In this document: positions 35,701-44,464 of the stretch, piece after piece
How the letters are laid out: each line of letters opens with the position of its first letter
Position numbering within the stretch: the first letter of the stretch is position 1
From: Harmothoe impar
Taxonomy: Eukaryota; Annelida; Polychaeta; Phyllodocida; Polynoidae
NCBI GenBank assembly: GCA_947462335.1
Contig: OX381707.1
Location: 58,934,073 to 58,998,072 of the forward strand
Reading direction: 5' to 3'
Length of the DNA: 64,000 nucleotides
Translations under genes and position numbers: made by a program
The notes under the pieces: generated by a model
Database searches by the model: none
Told to the model about the DNA's origin: nothing
The model's input: the letters and a program-made list of their open reading frames with translations, nothing else

Positions 35701-38700
35701 CATTAATGAAGTAGACGCAGACGCTATTGTCCATAATCACGCTGTTGTTGTGGATAATGGTGCCCTTGTCATAGACAGTGGCATTTTTTGTAAGAGTTGC
35801 AGATGCTGGCACTCTTGCAGTAAGAGGTAGAACTGGCATTCTCGCTGTGAGGTGCAGACGGTGGCGCTATCGCAGTAAGGTGCAGATGCTGGCGCTCGCA
35901 CTGTGGGATAGACACTGGCATCGCTGTGAGGTGCAGATGCTGGCGCTATCGCAGTAAGGTGCAGATGGTGACACTTGCACTGTGGGACGCAGACACTGGC
36001 GCTCTCACAGTGGGGTGAAGACGCCGGTGTTCTTGTCATGAGATGCAGACGCTGCTGCTCTTGTCGTAAGAAGCAGATGTTGCGGCTCTCATCATGAGAT
36101 GCAGACGTTGCCGCTGCTGTTCTTTTTGTAGCAAACGCTGACAATATTATTGTGGACAATGGCGCTTTTGTCGTAGACGATGGGGCTCCTGTAAGTGTCG
36201 TAGACATTGGGGCTCTTCTAAGCGCCGTACACAATGGGGCGCTTATAAGCGTCGTAGACGATGGGGCTATTGTAAGCGTCACAGATGCTGGCGCTCACGC
36301 AGTTAGGCACAGGTGATGACGCTCTCGCATTAAGGTGCCAGCGCTCTTGTAGCTGGGTGCTGGCGCTCTCATAGTAAGCTGCAGGCGCTGGCTAGGAGTT
36401 AGGTGATGGCGCTTTTGCAGTAAGGTGCAGACACTTTTGTCCCAGGCGCTGCCTCTCTCGTCTCAGACGTTGATGCTCTCGTCACAGACGCAGACGCTGG
36501 TGTTCTTGTAGGTACAAAGGTTCTCGGCTTATACACAGATATTGGCGTTCCCATCGCTAACGCTGTCGCGCTTACACTAGACACTGAAGCTGTCGTTTTC
36601 TTCATAGACACAAATGCTGGCGCTCTTGTCGTAAGTGCTGGCACAGGCGCCCTAGCAGTAAGGTGCAGGTGCTGGTGTCCTCGCTGTAAGGCGCAGATGC
36701 TGACTCTCTAGCATTAAGGCGCAGATGCTCTCGTCACAGACAGTGGCTCTCGTGTCACCGACGCTGATGTTCTTGTATATGCTGAGACTCACGGAGTAGA
36801 CGCAGATGTTGGCGTTTTCATCGAAGATGCTGTCACTCTCGTTTAAACGTGGACGCTAGAGCTCTTGCCCGAGACATGGAAGCTGTCGCTCTCATCGTAG
36901 ACACAGATGCTGTTGTAAGCAGATGCTGTCATAAGGAGATGCTGGCGTACTCGTCGCTGGTGCTCTCGTCAAAGATGCGGGCTCACTAGTCGCTGGTGCT
37001 ATCATTGTAGACACGGATGCTGGCGCACTTGTCGCTGGTGCTCTGGTTGTAGACGCAGACGCTGGTGCTCGTCATAGACACAGAAGCTGGCGCTCTTGTT
37101 GCAGACGCTGACGCCCTTGTCGTAGAGGCGGAAGCTGTTGCGCTCATTGTAGACACAGATGTTGTCAAAAGCAGATGCTGGCGCTCGCGTCATAGATGCT
37201 GGCGCTCTCGTCGCAGGAGCTCGCGTCATAGATGCTGGCGCTCTCGTCGCAGGAGCTCTTGTCGTAGACGCTGGCGCTCTTGTTGCAGGCGCCCTTGTCG
37301 TAGACGCTGGCGCTCTCATGTGCTCTTGTCGTAGACGCAGACACTGGAGTAGACGGTGTTGGTAGGGATCTTTTCCGCAACAGGGTGTATTGGGGGATCT
37401 TACAATGGCCCTATGACTGTATTTGCATGATGTATCAACAAATGACTATAACTAGTTGACGAAGGGACAATGAGTGTTTTAACGTTATAAACTCATAATG
37501 GCCAATACACCTATTTGCGGACATTATAGGCAGCTAGGCATTGTGTTATGGACACAACAAGTTGTCTTTCGTCTAGAAGGTACGGCAAGCTGGCGCTCCG
37601 GCTATGAACAAAGCAGATGACCTTCACTTCTCACTTTGTTGACTTAGAGCTGCCTTTCATGTGGTATGCTAAGCAGCAGGCACTCATAATGATAGACATG
37701 ATAGTTGGCACTCATGTCATAGACATTATAATGGTTTTCAGACATATGGGTGAAGGTTAAACTCAATGCTCTCAAGCAGAATTGCAATTTATTGCAATAA
37801 GCACTGGGAAATTGTTGAGGGGAATTTCAACAAGGAGCACCAAGTAGAGTATCTGTTGGGCTGCCCTCTTAGACAAAAAGCTTAACCCAGTGGCATGAAG
37901 ATAAATTACTAAGGATGAGAGTGAGTACAGAAAGGTCCTTCACACTAAGGTTTCTGCTATGTTTCCTTATGGAATTCAGGCAGTTTACTCCATATACCTT
38001 CACTTGTTTAGGTGACAGAAGAGATATAACACCGTCTGGGACGTGCAGGTGGTGCTTGATATGTACCTGCGTTGGGGTCACAACGAGCTACTGTCTCTCC
38101 AGTACTTGGGGTTTAAACTAGTAGTGCTCATGCTACTAGTTTCTGGCCAGCGGGGCCAGGTCATCCCTGCTCTGGATGTCCGCAATTTGGCGTGGTTGCC
38201 TTCTGGATCAGTAAGGTTGTACTGAAGGGCTTAGTGAAGACAGCATGCACTGGTGAGCTTCTGAAGGAACTGGTCCTCTGCGTTGCCTGTACCCTGGAGT
38301 GCTACCTGAAAGTCAGGAGGCCACACAGGAAGGACAAGGAAGGGCGAAGGAAACACTCACTCTTTTGTCTTTCCATTTGCCTTTTGGGGAGATTTCGCAG
38401 GACATATCTAAAAGATGGGTCTTGGCGGTGCTTACCGCAGCAGGGATCGACACTAGGGTTTACCGACCTCACTCCACCAGGGGTGCTAGCACCTCTTCTG
38501 GAGGGAGACTCGGTGTATCAACTGCTGTCCTGCTTTGCCATGGATCTTGGAAAGGTGCCAAGACCATGGCGAAGCATAACAACAAACAGATTTCAGACCC
38601 CAAGCCTCCAAAGACTCTGGCCAGGATGCTCTTGGAGGACACCATAGAGTGACTGGGTTTAAACTGATGCTGATTACTGAGGAACTGCATCTGCAAGGGA

Positions 38701-41700
38701 TGTTTAGGCCTCCCCTGCTTTTTGTGTTTTGGGACTGACCCTCCTATTATCATTATAACTGCCACTATATTTCATATAAGTTACATACTGGGAGCAATGT
38801 TTTGCTCATGCCTCCACCGAGTATGGTGCTAGATAAAACTACTAGTTATCTTGTTGGCCGCTGCCAGAGCCACTCCGTTTCCTGTTATGATCTGACTTTT
38901 GTCAGGTCAATAAATACTGTCTAATTATCACCTATGTACCGAGTCACAGTGTTCTGTGGGACAGGGATAATTGATGAATGAAATTGGAAATTTCTAATAA
39001 TTGCCCCGAGTCGCTAGGGGTGAACGCAGTGGATTGACTGCTCTTTAAAGTCTCCTGGGTAGCTGTGGCAACTTCCGTTTGCACAGCGACCAGGAATATA
39101 AAATTAATCGAGCACTTACCTTAGGTTAGTGTGAAGATTAATTGTTGTTCCTGGAGCAGGCAAACGGAGTTGCCTGCAGCATACACAGGCCCACCCTACC
39201 TACCCTAGATAGAATTGGGGGTTTTAACTGGGCCAATACCAATCTACAACAAACCTAGAAGACATAGAAGGGGGGTTTTTCCTGTGTACTATTCAGTTTT
39301 TCAGACAATCCACTGCTAGCTTGCTTCGGAAGTGACCTCTAGGTGCCGCAATGTCTCCTGTGTATGCTGCAGGCAACTCCGTTTGCCTGCTCCAGGAACA
39401 ACAATTAATCTTCACACTAACCTAAGGTAAGTGCTCGATTAATTTTATATTAGAAATTTCAATCTCCCTCCTGCACCGTTTTTTGAAGATGAAAACCCGT
39501 AGACCAACTTTTCTATTAGTGTGGCCTAAACTTGGATGTATATCTCCTAATCTGTGCATTATGTCTTTCTAGGAAGCAACCTCGGCATCAGCGGAAAGAA
39601 AAGCAGTTAATGGACAATGCTATCGATACGATTAAGGACGCACAGTATCGGGGGAAAGATTCTGGGGAGAGACAGATGCGCTATATAGATCCGGCAAAAG
39701 ACAATGAGAAAGCGTGAGTAATTTCATCAATATTCAATTACTAAAATTTAAGAATTTACTAAACCTGATTTTGAGTGTGATCTAGAATAAGCCCCCTATA
39801 CTCCATACTTCTTAATTCTCCTCTACAAACTGAAGCACTAATAGTCACATATTTTTACTGTGATATTTATACTAATAGATCACAAAATCATCTTTGCTCT
39901 GGTCACATAACATAATAGAGATACCTCGCCTGATGATTCAACTACTTATCACCCTGAAACCTGCAGAATATTTCATCAATGATTTCCTCACGTTATGACC
40001 ACAGAGATAGAGAATCCTCACGTTCACCTGCCATCTTCTCCACTTGTTTTGCAGCGTTTCGTTTCAAACCCTCACCTCTGTCTCTGCCCCCTCATTCCCC
40101 ACCACCGTGCGTTCTCCGAGCTCGCTCGGCGCGGTGGCGAGTCTGTCACCGCGCCCTGCCCCGCGCCAGCTGTGTCAGTGTCAAGTGGCACAGATACGGC
40201 TCACTGAGCAGAAAGCAGGGTAACAACATGCTCATACTGAACCATAGATTGGTTTTGTATAAGACCAAAAAAAAGTCAGCCCACCCCTAGTAGCGTATAT
40301 GTTGCCTGGCCCTGCATGATTTAATTTTTTCTCAGAATGACCAGAATAAGTCAAAGTTGTTAACATTGGTACAGGTCACCGGGGCTTGCATCTTTAGAAA
40401 TCTATGGGCCCACACCTAAATCTATGGGTCAAGAATGCGATAATCTCTATGTTATCAACTTTGTACTTTCTCTGGTCATTCATATAACTCACACCCAAGG
40501 TTCGTCTTATAAAACATTGTCTTATACATTGTACCTAAGTAACAAGCTTCTTTAATCTGTTCAGCAAATCTTGTCTCTGATCGGCTTTATTTCAATTAGT
40601 AATTTGGTCGTTTTATGGCAGCAGGTAGGCGACCACATGAATGGCTTTTGCTTGGATTATTGTTGTGGCAAATAGTTGTGAATAATCTGTTGTGCCAACA
40701 AGCATAATGAAATGTCAGGTGGAGGCATTTCTAACATGCAGATCTTAAATGTGGTGCTGAGCGAACGATTAATTTTTAGACGCTATTTCATAAATAGTAC
40801 TACCGGCTAATATGTCTGGATAACCCATTTGATTGGTAGGAACGTCTGTAGGAACGTCCTGACTAATAATACTTTATTTCTTTATCTTTTTTTCAATATG
40901 TTTTCTGTGGTACAGGTCTACATCTGTCATAAAAACATTTTAGTGGAGCTATCGTCTGAAATGTTGTAACAAAATTCCCTATAAAGACATGTGGGTAACA
41001 TGTCTGTATTTATTGATATATTTATATAAAGACCTGTTCCTAATTCATTATTGTCCATGTGAGTATTGTAAAGGATGTGTATTTGTCATATAGATACATT
41101 ATTGGTCATCATACCTATAATTCAGTCGTAGTTGTACTGTACACTTGTATACTGTATTCCTCATGATTACTGCATTTTCTTTTTGACCTTAGTTTTGTAG
41201 CTATAAGCCACCAATCAAATAAATTATATTTTGGCAAAACGGAATGGGTGTGTATCTCATGGCCAATGCAGTAATTATATTGAATACAGAATGTGCACAA
41301 CACAAAGTCTTTTTATCAACTCTTTAACTACATTGAATCAACTACTATCAAATGCTAAGATTACACTAATTCTTGCAGTGCATTTAACAAATAGACAGGA
41401 TTGATAAAGTGATGGCAAGTTTGAAGAAAAGTTTACTGATACATGTATGATAAATCTCAGTATTCGCTTTGCGAAAGGTAGTGCTCAAATCAAACTGTAT
41501 ATCAATATCTCGGTGTATGTTCTGTTATCACCATTATGCGTTTCCTTAAAGGTTGCGACCACAGAGCTCCCACACCCCGAGAGTGAAGCCAAAACCGAGG
41601 TACGCCAGGCCCAGTTCGGCTAACAGTCCGTCCAACTTTAACAGTACAATTGACATTCGGGACACAGTTTACCATCAGTGGCATGCTGAGAGAATGGTGT

Positions 41701-44464
41701 CGGCACGAAAGGAGAAACTGACCAAACTTCAACAAGAAAAGGAGATTGAAAAGAAAAAGGAACAGGTCTGTTTTTTTCCCATATACATATATAGTTTAAA
41801 AAACACACTTATTAGATGTAAGTGAATATTTTGGTCAAAAGAGTGATACGGATCCAGTATTATATCTAGATATATTCCTTATACACACCCTATAAAGGAC
41901 AGACGGTTTGCTAGAACAACACTTGTAAAGATTTAATCGGGTATTTCTATGTTTTAAAATGTGAGGGGATGGGGTGATCAAGTGTAATACGTGGGTCATA
42001 AGAAAGCTGTATTTATAACACAAAAATGACAATCATGCTTACAGGACAAAAAGGAAAAGTACCTGAACGCCAAAGCATCCTACAACACCTGGCTGGAGAG
42101 GAAAGAAGAGAAACTAGTTGAGGAACGGAAAAGGAAGGCCCGACAAGAGGCAAAGAAGAAACAAATAGAAGAAGAAAAGAAAGTGGACAAGCTGAAAGAT
42201 GCTGAAATGGTAAGTCTATGCGTATTATTTATATTTTAATGTATATATATATTTATTTATTTTGTATTTTTCTTGGGAGGGGAGGAGGGAGTCTATGGTC
42301 ATCCATTGTAGGTTTCAACACACTGCCACGGGCGCAATTTATGTTGTAGGCCAACTACAACATCCCATTAATTGCTATCGGGTAAAGATAGAGATAATAT
42401 TCACAGGACACTGACATATGGAAAGAAAATACGAAAATATAAGCCTAAACCAAATTATATAGCCCTCTGTATGTATGTCATGTGTATTTGTTGGGATAGA
42501 GTGAAAATAAACTGGTCGTTTGTTTTAGACATTCCGGAGGTGGAAAGAAGATAAAGACGTTGTGCTAAAGGAGAAGGCTATTGCGAAGAGAAGGGAGGAA
42601 GAGAGAAAGATTAAAGAAAAGCAAGATGCGGAGATGGAAAAGCGAAAAGATGCAGAGAAAGTGTTCAAAGGATGGTCAGTAACTCCATACACTGTATACC
42701 TCTTTTAGTATATATTATTATACATGTACATTAAATGTCTTGATATACATAATTATTCTCTCTCGTAACCACTTTGTACCATCACTTGTTAAACAATTTT
42801 GAAAGTGCAAATACATTGTGTACACAAAATACTCACTGGCATCGGATTTAACCTCTTTGGGTCAATTTGTAGAAATTGTCAATGTTAAAATATTATATTG
42901 GATATTTAGTGCGGCCAACCCTGAAAGATCAATTTGAGCTTTTATTGAGGTACATGTGTGTCCCCCAAAATGACATTGTTTTTGGCAATACAGGAAGAGT
43001 CAAAAGGATGAAATACTTACCGAACAACAAAAGGAGAAAGAGAGGGAAGAAAGAAGAAAGGTACGGCTAGAGGAAAAACTGAAGCGAGAGAGGGAAAGAG
43101 AAGCATTGGCAACTTACGAAGAGTGGCTTGAGAAAAAGGTAAAACCTCGTCCATGCGCCACTCCTCGTGGATAACCACAAATAGACTTTGAGATATGTGT
43201 ATAAGCCATAGTACCTGGGGTTTGAAAATTGCTACTTTTTCTCAACGCAGGCCAACGTGGCCTGCGTCTTGGCATCTTATGCAGGCCATTTCCTTCTCAT
43301 GCAGGCCATATGAATTTTGATGTTTCAAGGTACCTTCATAAACCTCATTATAACTTGTTTATACTATGCAAAAATTTAAAGAAATTAAAAAAATATTTGA
43401 TATAAAACAATTTTACAAATATGGCCCTATCTTCGATTCTAATTAGGGAGTGGTCATTTTTTAAGAACAGGGGGGGGGGTGTCGGTCCCCCCCCCCCCCC
43501 CACGGCAGGGGTCGAAAAATTTTTGGTCCCCCCCCGATAGGCAAGTTCAAATTGAGCGCGGCCGAGCACTTTGAGCTATAGTTACGCGCAGGTTTTTTCA
43601 CTAGAAAGCGGTGCAATTTTTTTGGTCCCCCCCTCAAGAGGAGTCCAAATTTTTTTGGTCCCCCCCCTTCAAGGGGTCCGAATTGTTTTGGTCCCCCCCC
43701 ATATCCACCAACCCCCCCCCCCCTGTTGTTAAAAAATGACCACTCCCTTAGCCGATTTAAAAAATTCTTTCACCATTAGAAAGCTGAGATTTTGCCCAGC
43801 CATTCTGGCCTGCGTCCTAAGTCCCTACGCCAGCCATTAAGATTCTATCCCGTACTAGAAGGGCCGTATTCAATGCCCCCCATTGAATACGGCTGGATCT
43901 GATTCAAAATAGGCTAAAAAGCCTAATGCCTTTCCAGGATAAATAAAAGAAATACAAACAAACAAACATAAAATGATACCAATAGCGTCTTGCAGTGGGC
44001 TCAGTTGACATGAGCATATTAAGTCAGACTCAATCAAATTTTCAAATGAAAACCACCATAAAATCTGTTACATGTATAATTAAGCCGACTTTCTTTTTTG
44101 GTATATCGGGCCGAATAGGCTAAAAGTATTTTCTGAAAGTGGGTGGTCGTCTTATATGTCAGGTTTTACAGTACAAATCAACCTTTAAATGATAAACATA
44201 ATACATGTATACGCAACTTTTTATGTTAACGATGGGATTATGTCATGATTGATTATACAGATATCTGGAGAAAAACAGAGCACCAAAACCACCGCATATT
44301 AGGCTTTAGTTGGGATAAATTGCTCCGACCCAATTCTGATATTATTTTTTTCCCTTCAGGAGGAGCAGGTATACGAAGAGCAAGAGAAACGCCAGTTCAG
44401 AGACGAAGAGGAATGGAAACCAGCATGGAAGCCCGGAAATAGCACAATACCATTTGGTCGATAG
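26600..44464 (+). CDS. MAP9: MAP9-like microtubule-associated protein (15 coding exons, whole gene span)
   Basis: Fifteen exons join to 4,032 nt, 1,343 residues plus stop, with consistent phase at all 14 junctions. Residues 1-60 are basic then acidic (SSFQRELDNKMRDRRARG). About 57-75 hold DMLDIPELMAHFN. Residues 396-601 are KSP repeats, 800-940 are Asp/Arg-rich, and 1090-1340 form a charged coiled coil with aromatic-x-x-Trp repeats at W1129, 1173, 1217, 1261 and 1305. From memory, vertebrate MAP9 (about 650 residues) has the same 44-residue register and a Trp/Pro tail. MAP9 binds spindle and ciliary microtubules. The protein is twice the usual length because of its repeats. Introns carry several transposons. 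Orthology is an inference; another coiled-coil MAP remains possible. Confidence 0.82.
27049..27481 (+). CDS. MAP9: MAP9-like exon 2
   Basis: Residues 54-198. The acceptor is the second AG of ACAGAG (27047-27048), because only this gives the right phase; using the first AG meets a stop. It encodes DMLDIPELMAHFN and several RKSPW/RQSPY motifs. Donor CAG|GTAAGT, phase 2. Confidence 0.8.
27749..27894 (+). CDS. MAP9: MAP9-like exon 3
   Basis: Acceptor ATTTTAG; encodes an acidic NSDEDEDSDEIES stretch followed by a basic/Asn-rich stretch. Donor CCAG|GTATGT, phase 1. In frame with exons 2 and 4. Confidence 0.82.
28046..28177. mobile_element. MITE in MAP9-like intron 3 (GACCA...GGTCAATGGATTTC ends)
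   Basis: The left part GAGTGGTCAATGGATTTC and right part GAAATCCATTGACCAAC are exact inverted repeats, with outer poly-A/T and GACCA/TGGTC ends; TAA occurs at both flanks. Short right-end relatives lie at about 39497-39530, 61950-62003 and 63330-63353. TWA flanks fit a PIF/Harbinger-derived MITE. Confidence 0.65.
28221..28338 (+). CDS. MAP9: MAP9-like exon 4
   Basis: Acceptor TTGTTCTCAG; encodes VRGRKTPTYRDSLDD and a TPRSRTS segment, basic and Ser/Thr-Pro rich. Donor CACG|GTGAGT, phase 2. Confidence 0.82.
28339..28954. other. MAP9-like intron 4
   Basis: AT-rich 616-bp intron with GT-AG ends; nothing else recognised. Confidence 0.7.
28955..29068 (+). CDS. MAP9: MAP9-like exon 5
   Basis: Acceptor GGCAACAG; encodes a basic linker (PQPKPRTGKEAARDGR, then ERSRSRGTPTSE). 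Donor AAGAG|GTATTC, phase 2. GC-richer than the flanking introns. Confidence 0.8.
29069..29985. other. MAP9-like intron 5
   Basis: 917-bp intron, AT-rich, no further feature seen. Confidence 0.7.
29986..31411 (+). CDS. MAP9: MAP9-like exon 6 (KSP-repeat exon)
   Basis: The largest exon, 1,426 nt, residues 324-799. After an acidic SDSDSDDE patch come about 11 units of an 18-residue repeat (DERDEKGRKSPYSSKYGA), two of them lengthened by four residues, at 30200-30816. Further RKSP motifs and a basic/acidic low-complexity tail follow. The repeated KSP(Y/F) resembles the phosphorylated KSP repeats of neurofilament tails and is a likely proline-directed kinase target. Several 54-bp DNA units are nearly identical, which implies recent expansion. 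Donor GTGAGT, phase 0. Confidence 0.85.
30200..30816 (+). repeat. 54-bp coding minisatellite in exon 6
   Basis: Eleven tandem units of 54 bp (two of 66 bp) keep the reading frame. The first five differ at only a few bases, mostly synonymous GAT/GAC and AAA/AAG changes, so copy number is likely to vary between alleles. Confidence 0.9.
31700..32125 (+). CDS. MAP9: MAP9-like exon 7 (Asp/Arg-rich)
   Basis: Acceptor CCAATGAAG; 142 residues (800-941) made of degenerate DDRYPR / DDKYSRR repeats, strongly mixed-charge. Donor GAG|GTAAGA, phase 0. No known fold; probably disordered. Confidence 0.82.
32530..32657 (+). CDS. MAP9: MAP9-like exon 8
   Basis: Acceptor GATTTTGTAG; encodes DRHPRSKKGSRADDP and an acidic EDMDEDP patch. 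Donor CTAA|GTAAGT, phase 2. It directly precedes the DIRS-bearing intron. Confidence 0.82.
32757..32829 (+). repeat. DIRS left terminal repeat
   Basis: Starts TTCCTGGTCGCTG. Bases 32757-32802 match the internal complementary region, and 32798-32829 match the right inverted terminus. It contains a CACCTAGAGG word similar to a CTCF core and an ACTTCCGG ETS-like site just beyond, so it may carry promoter activity. Confidence 0.8.
33391..33768 (+). repeat. 189-bp tandem duplication inside the DIRS element
   Basis: Two head-to-tail copies begin with GCTTCTGTCTGTAAGGGG at 33391 and 33580 and are over 90% identical. A diverged relative of part of the unit appears again at about 37750-37810, beyond the minisatellite. 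Confidence 0.85.
33826..33945 (+). repeat. Direct repeat flanking the minisatellite (left copy)
   Basis: AAAAAGCTTAACC and the block AATTCAGCAGTTTTACTCCA...TGTTTAGGTGGCAGAAGA recur in order at about 37875-38025. The right copy leads straight into the recombinase reading frame, so the left copy is a duplicate of that upstream region. Confidence 0.7.
33970..37380. repeat. 3.4-kb GC-rich minisatellite, 28-bp unit, homogeneous to degenerate
   Basis: From 33970 to about 34857 about 30 near-identical 28-bp units carry GCGTAGCCGCCCTCGCTG. From 34860 to 37380 the same motif continues in increasingly diverged form (GTTGCCGCTCTCGTTGTG, then GACGCTGGCGCTCTCGTC) with altered period. All minus-strand frames stay open because 28 is not divisible by three and the unit lacks stops, giving false 303- and 320-codon frames. 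It is far more GC- and CpG-rich than its surroundings. Confidence 0.92.
38018..38652 (+). pseudogene. Tyrosine recombinase (DIRS-type integrase) relic
   Basis: Frame one encodes RYNTVWDVQVVLDMYLRWG... and LVSGQRGQ, the first catalytic-Arg box of this recombinase family. Near 38205 the frame shifts. The last part, up to the stop at 38650, holds ISKRWVLAVLTAAGID and HSTRGAST, the His-x-x-Arg box at 38470-38481. The usual Tyr nucleophile in the following A-K-F-Y-N-K context is here A-K-H-N-N-K (Asn codon 38578-38580). Frameshifts and the lost Tyr indicate an inactive copy. In an active element this enzyme would integrate the circular DNA intermediate. Confidence 0.8.
39051..39189 (+). repeat. 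DIRS internal complementary region
   Basis: Bases 39051-39096 complement the left element end, and 39096-39189 complement the right element end. The join at 39096 predicts element boundaries at 32757 and 39450. In the DIRS model this region templates joining of the two ends into a circle. Confidence 0.8.
39327..39450 (+). repeat. DIRS right terminal repeat
   Basis: Bases 39327-39358 are the exact inverted complement of 32798-32829. The rest, ending AATTAATTTTATAT, is a diverged version of the left end plus a right-specific tail. With 39096-39189 it forms a 94-bp hairpin. Confidence 0.8.
39573..39713 (+). CDS. MAP9: MAP9-like exon 9
   Basis: Acceptor TCTTTCTAG just beyond the DIRS element; encodes KQPRHQRKEKQLMDNAIDTI and QMRYIDPAKDNEK, a predicted amphipathic helix. 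Donor AAGC|GTGAGT, phase 2. Confidence 0.82.
39714..40054. other. MAP9-like intron 9 with a decoy acceptor
   Basis: A CACAG at about 39994-39998 could serve as an acceptor, but splicing there would shift the frame into a stop in exon 11. The strong pyrimidine tract CTTCTCCACTTGTTTTGCAG ends at 40054 and keeps frame. Confidence 0.65.
40055..40219 (+). CDS. MAP9: MAP9-like exon 10 (Ser/Pro-rich)
   Basis: Encodes VSFQTLTSVSAPSFPTTVR, SPSSLGAVASLSPRPAPRQ and IRLTEQKA. It is the only frame joining exons 9 and 11 without a stop. GC-rich. Donor CAGG|GTAACA, phase 2. The competing longer frames in this interval are not coding. Confidence 0.72.
40220..41551. other. MAP9-like intron 10
   Basis: 1,332-bp AT-rich intron; no repeat or RNA gene recognised. 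Confidence 0.65.
41552..41765 (+). CDS. MAP9: MAP9-like exon 11 (start of coiled coil)
   Basis: Acceptor CCTTAAAG; encodes a basic LRPQSSHTPRVKPKPRYARP segment, then DIRDTVYHQWHAERM with W1129, the first aromatic-x-x-Trp repeat, and Glu/Lys-rich helix. Donor CAG|GTCTGT, phase 0. Confidence 0.85.
42045..42209 (+). CDS. MAP9: MAP9-like exon 12
   Basis: Acceptor GCTTACAG; 55 residues of coiled coil containing SYNTWLERKEEK (W1173). Donor ATG|GTAAGT, phase 0. Confidence 0.87.
42529..42674 (+). CDS. MAP9: MAP9-like exon 13
   Basis: Acceptor TGTTTTAG; encodes TFRRWKEDKDVVLKEK (W1217) and VFKG, ending inside the codon for W1261. Donor TG|GTCAGT, phase 2. Confidence 0.87.
42994..43138 (+). CDS. MAP9: MAP9-like exon 14
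   Basis: Acceptor GCAATACAG completes W1261 (WKSQKDEILTEQ), continues as an almost uninterrupted Glu/Arg/Lys helix, and reaches TYEEWLEKK (W1305). Donor AAG|GTAAAA, phase 0. An in-exon GTACGG is read through. Confidence 0.87.
43446..43747. mobile_element. PIF/Harbinger-type MITE in MAP9-like intron 14
   Basis: Ends GGGAGTGGTCATTTTTTAA and its reverse complement, flanked by TTA on both sides (43443-43445, 43748-43750). The 302-bp body alternates long C runs with TTTTTTGGTCCCCCC words. A truncated relative is at 20690-20816. Confidence 0.85.
44360..44464 (+). CDS. MAP9: MAP9-like exon 15 (stop codon)
   Basis: Acceptor TTCCCTTCAG; last 34 residues, ending EEWKPAWKPGNSTIPFGR and TAG at 44462. 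The Trp/Pro tail recalls the end of vertebrate MAP9. Confidence 0.87.
   Translation, partial: EEQVYEEQEKRQFRDEEEWKPAWKPGNSTIPFGR

Larger units (their letters stand above)
32757..39450 (+). mobile_element. DIRS-type retrotransposon remnant with intact terminal architecture
   Basis: The left terminus 32757-32802 is exactly complementary to 39051-39096 (46 nt), and the right terminus 39357-39450 is complementary to 39096-39189 (94 nt). The two complements abut at 39096. A segment joining complements of both outer ends is the internal complementary region that defines DIRS elements. In addition 32798-32829 and 39327-39358 form a 32-nt inverted terminal match. No target duplication is seen, as expected for tyrosine-recombinase integration. 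Only a broken recombinase remains; no reverse transcriptase or RNase H is visible, and 3.4 kb of the interior is minisatellite. It lies in intron 8, sense to the host gene. Confidence 0.82.

Noticed and set aside
35137..37380. Many 60-180-codon frames on both strands
   Set aside because: All lie in the degenerate part of the same minisatellite and are low-complexity.
33970..37380. CRISPR-like array
   Set aside because: Units are contiguous with no unique spacers, and the DNA is clearly animal.
38018..38652. Prophage integrase
   Set aside because: Recombinase sequence and the surrounding terminal structure fit a eukaryotic DIRS element in an intron.
39979..40290. Longer frames over exon 10
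   Set aside because: They shift the frame into a stop in exon 11; the shorter third frame fits both neighbours.
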